Assembly: GCA_030144725.1 (NCBI GenBank)
Contig: JASKMD010000029.1
Span: 11,409,990 to 11,473,989, forward strand
Source: Haematococcus lacustris
Taxonomy: Eukaryota; Chlorophyta; Chlorophyceae; Chlamydomonadales; Haematococcaceae
Reading direction: 5' to 3'
DNA: 64,000 bases
The notes under the pieces were generated by a model. It was not told the DNA's origin, did no database searches, and worked only from the letters and a program-made list of their open reading frames with translations. Position numbers and translations under genes: made by a program. Shown piece after piece: positions 60,243 to 64,000 of this stretch (position 1 is the stretch's first letter; the number at the start of each line of letters is the position of its first letter).

Positions 60243-63200
60243 ATGGATGCACCACCGAATGCTGCAGAGGTTCAGCCTGGAAGGCTGCAGCTACCTTTTC
60301 TGTTTGAGGGACGGCTTGACACAGGTGCCAGTTGCACCATAATCAGCAAGGAGTGGTTGGGAAGACATGAAGGCAATGTTAACCCTGCTGCACTACAAAG
60401 GAAGATCGTGATGGAACCCCTGAGAGTGCTGACCGCAACCAATCAGCCTGTGGTGATTACTGAACGACGTTGTGGCCTGCTGGAGGTGCAAAAAAGCAAG
60501 ACAAACTGCAATGCAGTGGTCATGCCAGGAATGCTCAACGGTGTCGACCTGATCCTAGGAGTCGATTGGATGCACGAGCACGATGCAGGTGAAGCACGGG
60601 GTGTGCACGCTGTTTGAGGCACTGGGAGAGTCGGGGAAGCCTGTAAACTTGTTCGCACTGCAACCAAAGCATCTGCCTGGGTTTGCGGCTATTGCTGCTA
60701 TGAAGGAGCAGTGGGAAAGCGCAGCCAAAATTAAGCTGCTCAGTCCGGGCCAGGCCGTGCGACAACTGCGGAAAGGCTGCAGTAGCTGGCTGATGCTAGT
60801 GAAACCTGGCGATGCTGGCGACCAAGAGGGCTGGCACCAGGGCAGCTTAGCAGCTGCAGTGGCTGGATGCAGTGAGCAGAGCACGAAGACTGAGCAGGAC
60901 CCCTGGCTAGTGCCACAAGCAGTGCTAGATGGGTTGCTATCTGAGTATGCTGATGTGTTTGGGGACATGCCACCGGGGTTGCCTCCTAACAGGCCAGTGG
61001 GGCACACAATCAGGACACCACCCGGGGCTGAAGCTCCCTACAAACGTATGTACAAGCTCAGCCCTAGAGAGGAGGCTGAGGTGAAGAAGCAGGTGGCTGA
61101 GCTGCTGGCCAAAGGGTTGATTGAGCCAAGCAGCAGCCCATACGGGGCACCAATCCTGTTTGTGCAAAAAGAAGGTGGGAGCCTGAGGATGTGCATTGAT
61201 TACCGTGCTCTCAACAAGTTAACAGTGAGGGACAGGTACCCCCTCCCCAGGATTGATGACCTATTTGACAAGCTGGCTGGCAAGAGGGTGTTCAGCTCCC
61301 TTGACCTGCAGTCTGGGTACCACCAGATCAGGATTACAGAGGAGGATGTGCCTAAGACTGCCTTCTTGACGCCAATGGGCCAGTTCCAGTTCAAGGTGCT
61401 CTGTTTTGGGCTGACCAACGCCCCTGCTACGTTCCAACGGATGATGAATAACGTATTCAAGCCTTTGATCAATGAGTGTGTGTTGGTGTACATTGATGAC
61501 ATTCTGGTGATGAGCAACACCCCTGAGGAGCATGTGCAGCACCTGAGGCAAGTCCTGCAGCTCATGCGAGAAAACAAGTTCTACGCCAAACTGGCAAAGT
61601 GCGAGTTCAACAAGACGCAGCTGGCGTTCCTGGGCCACATCGTGGGCAGCAAAGGCATTGCTGTCGACCCTGCGAAAGTGCAAGTCGTGAAAGAATGGCC
61701 GACGCCGCGCAACCTAAAAGACCTGCAGGCTTTCCTGGGGCTGGCAAACTACTTCAGGCGGTTCATATCAAACTTCAGCTCTCTGGCTGCGCCGTTGACG
61801 AACTTGACCAGCAAGCAAGTGGCTGCTGCGTATGACTGGGAACACTTTGGGGGGGCTGAGCTGGAAGCTTTTAATGCCCTGAAAGAGGCGCTCTGCTCTG
61901 CTCCTGTGCTGGCTCTGCCTGACTTCAGCAAGCCTTTTGTAGTGTGCACCGATGCGTCGCTGGTAGGCACCGGAGGGGTGCTGATGCAAGATGGCAGACC
62001 AATTGCTTACACAAGTAAAAAGATGTCCCCAGCTGAGACGCGCTATGCCACTGGAGAGCAAGAGCTGCTGGGTATCATCAGAGCAGTCAGAGAGTGGAGG
62101 TGTTATTTGGATGGAGCGGTTGATGTTACAATCCTGACTGATCACAATCCCCTCATCTACCTGCAAACACAGCCCAATCTGTCGAGGCGGCAGGTCAGAT
62201 GGATGGAGGAGCTATCACGCTACAAGTATGAGATCAAGTACATACCCGGTGCAACTAATGTGGCTGACCCTATCAGCCGTAACCCCGCTCTGGCCAATGA
62301 GGTGGCGCTTACATGCTCATCATCACCACACAATGCTGACTCTGAAGACGCCATGACTGTGAGCTCCTGGGCTGCAGGGCTGATCTACGCCATCACTACA
62401 CGCCGCACTGCTGCCCGGCTGCGAGAGAATGCTGAGCTGGGGCAGGTGGCTGCCCGGGAGGCTGCCCAAAGAGCAAACCAGCTGGTCCCACCAGAAGATT
62501 TGGCTGCTGCCCATACGCCTGGCCAGGCAAGAATGACAAGTGCACAACAAAAGAAGGCGCAGCCAGGTGGGGGGGACTCCCTGCGGCAGCAACAACAAAC
62601 AACAGAGTCACAAAACAAATCAAACAAACAAGGTGATGACGAGCAGTCCACAACCGAGTCGGGTCCCTTAACCCTAATGCAGGCAATCAAACAAGCCTAC
62701 GCGGCTGATAAACGCTTTGCTGATGAGGCCTTCACATCGCAGCTGTACCAGCATGAGGGGCTGTGGCTGACTGAGTGGGGCAGAGTGGTGGTTCCTGATG
62801 ACGCTGCGCTACGGAAGAAAGTGATATACACCATGCATGACACCAGGTCTGCTGGTCACTTGGGTATGACGAAGACCCTTGAGCAGGTGACGCGCTGGTT
62901 TACATGGCCCGGTGTGTCAGAGGATGTGAAGAGCTATGTGCGCAGCTGCCACTCGTGCCAAGTGAACAAGTCAAGTGCCAAGAAGCCTGCTGGCCTGCTG
63001 CAGCCGCTGCCCATACCTGAGAGACCGTGGGACAGCGTGTTAATGGACCTCATAGTGAAGCTGCCTGCAAGTGGGCCCAACAAATATGACTCAATATTAG
63101 TGTTTGTGGACAAACTAACAAAGATGGTACACCTGGTGAACACCTGGGAGAGCATGACTGCCACACAATATGCAGAGCTGTTCCTTGAGCATGTGTTCCG

Positions 63201-64000
63201 GCTACATGGGATGCCGAGGAGTGTGGTTAGTGACAGAGGGCCCCAGTTCCACAACAAATTCTGGGCTGAGGTTACCAAGTTGCTCCAGGTCCAGGTGAAC
63301 CTATCCAGCGCCTACCACCCTGAAACAGATGGCCAAACAGAGCGTGTTAACCGGGTAATTGAGGAAATGCTGAGGCACTTCATCAGGCCTGACCAGCGGG
63401 ACTGGGCGGAGTACTTACCTCTGGTGGAGTTCGCCATCAACAATGCCTGGCAGGAGTCGGTCCGCAGTACGCCCTTCTACCTGTATTACGGCTATCATCC
63501 GCGGCTGGCTGAGCTGCTCGACTTGCCGCAGAAGGTGCCGCAGGCGCATGATTTTGTGAAGGGCATGAAGACAGCGGTTGAGCAGGCGAGGCAGTGCCAA
63601 GCGCGGGCGCAGAAGCGCATGTAGTCATATCAGGATAACAAACGGCGTGAGGCACTTTACCTGCCTGGTGACATGGTGCTGCTGAGCACACAGAACATGA
63701 GGGGTAAGGCTAACCAGCCTGGAGTCCGTAAGCTAAAGCCTCGCTATGTGGGCCCATTCAGTGTGCAGTACATGGTGGGCAAGGCAGCTGTGAAGCTGTG
63801 GCTGCCAGATGAGTGGTCTCGACTCCACAACGTGTTCCATGTGTCCTTAGTGAAGCCCTATCGCACAGATGCTTCAGGGGCAGTGCCTGGGCTGGCTGGA
63901 CCACCTCCTGTGCAGTGGCTAGATGGAGAGCCCCAATACACAGTGGAGAAGGTGGTGGGCCACAGGCTGGAGCCCAGCAAAGGCAAGCGCAAGGGCAAGT
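60243..64000 (+). mobile_element. Ty3/gypsy chromovirus polyprotein region (protease to chromodomain), interrupted
   Basis: The first frame (60243-60617) holds a retropepsin with LDTGAS and ends near LILGVDWMHEHDA. The reading then moves to another frame at about 60583, which stays open to 63624. It has the reverse transcriptase (active site YIDDI within LVYIDDILVMS), RNase H (VVCTDASLVGTGG) and integrase: the Cys pair CHSCQV of the zinc finger, VLMDLIVKLP, SDRGPQF and SSAYHPETDGQTER. A TAG at 63622-63624 interrupts the frame, yet the same frame goes on with the GPF/Y-like region (KPRYVGPFSV), HNVFHVSLVKPY and the start of a chromodomain at the window edge. The single-base frame change and the in-frame stop point to a decayed copy, unless one of them is a recoding site. 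Order protease-RT-RNaseH-integrase-chromodomain defines the group. Confidence 0.92.

Overview
The window looks like nuclear DNA of a green alga, most likely Chlamydomonadales (repeat style and TnpB-like protein tails recall Haematococcus-type genomes; an inference, not a search result). It is GC-rich, has short GT-AG introns in almost every gene, intronic pyrimidine hexanucleotide tracts, CAG/GCT runs, a nuclear plastid ribosomal protein gene with a transit-peptide-like N-terminus, and many DNA transposons. I rebuilt the gene models by hand from exon frames and splice sites; the splice phases close without gaps in all eight multi-exon models.

Layout. 1-1343: 3' part of a Ty3/gypsy chromovirus pol, cut by a foldback MITE. 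3837-8000: a cluster of decayed Fanzor/TnpB-like genes, each followed by a recurrent 3' end. 8619-9980: a hAT element with an 8-bp target duplication. 10967-11971: expansin-like gene. 13801-19963: mitochondrial-type sulfite oxidase with a cytochrome b5 domain (13 exons). 20220-22627 and 37981-40404: two arms of an inverted duplication, each with a full plastid ribosomal protein L4 gene. Between the arms: a RING-like fragment, several MITEs, the longest Fanzor-like gene (27987-30172), a DDE-transposase element (30289-33016) and a Bfr1-like gene (34191-37526, minus). 41066-41801: another Fanzor tail. 42226-48969 (minus): DNA polymerase delta subunit 2, 12 exons, with a MITE and a U6 snRNA pseudogene in its introns. 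49267-51128: Borealin-like gene, divergent from POLD2 across about 300 bp. 53043-56565 (minus): membrane-anchored short-chain dehydrogenase. 57397-59640: one small membrane-protein ORF, a minisatellite and dispersed repeats. 60243-64000: a second Ty3/gypsy element, running off the window.

Most notable result. At least six Fanzor/TnpB-like copies lie here, all broken. Two different noncoding 3' ends recur, four copies each (type A: 6228, 33420, 41727, 52624; type B: 7493, 27581, 41066, 56298). In type A a terminal hairpin keeps its pairing through compensating changes. In type B similarity stops abruptly after a fixed terminus. Both behave as expected for a guide-RNA scaffold plus transposon right end of RNA-guided Fanzor nucleases, and both also occur without a nuclease gene (type A at 33420 and 52624, type B at 56298). 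The guide-RNA role is an inference; recurrence and pairing are visible in the sequence.

Housekeeping genes cover sulfite detoxification (SUOX), plastid translation (L4), mRNP/nuclear segregation (Bfr1-like), DNA replication (POLD2) and chromosome segregation (Borealin-like). The last two share one divergent intergenic region, suggesting joint cell-cycle control.
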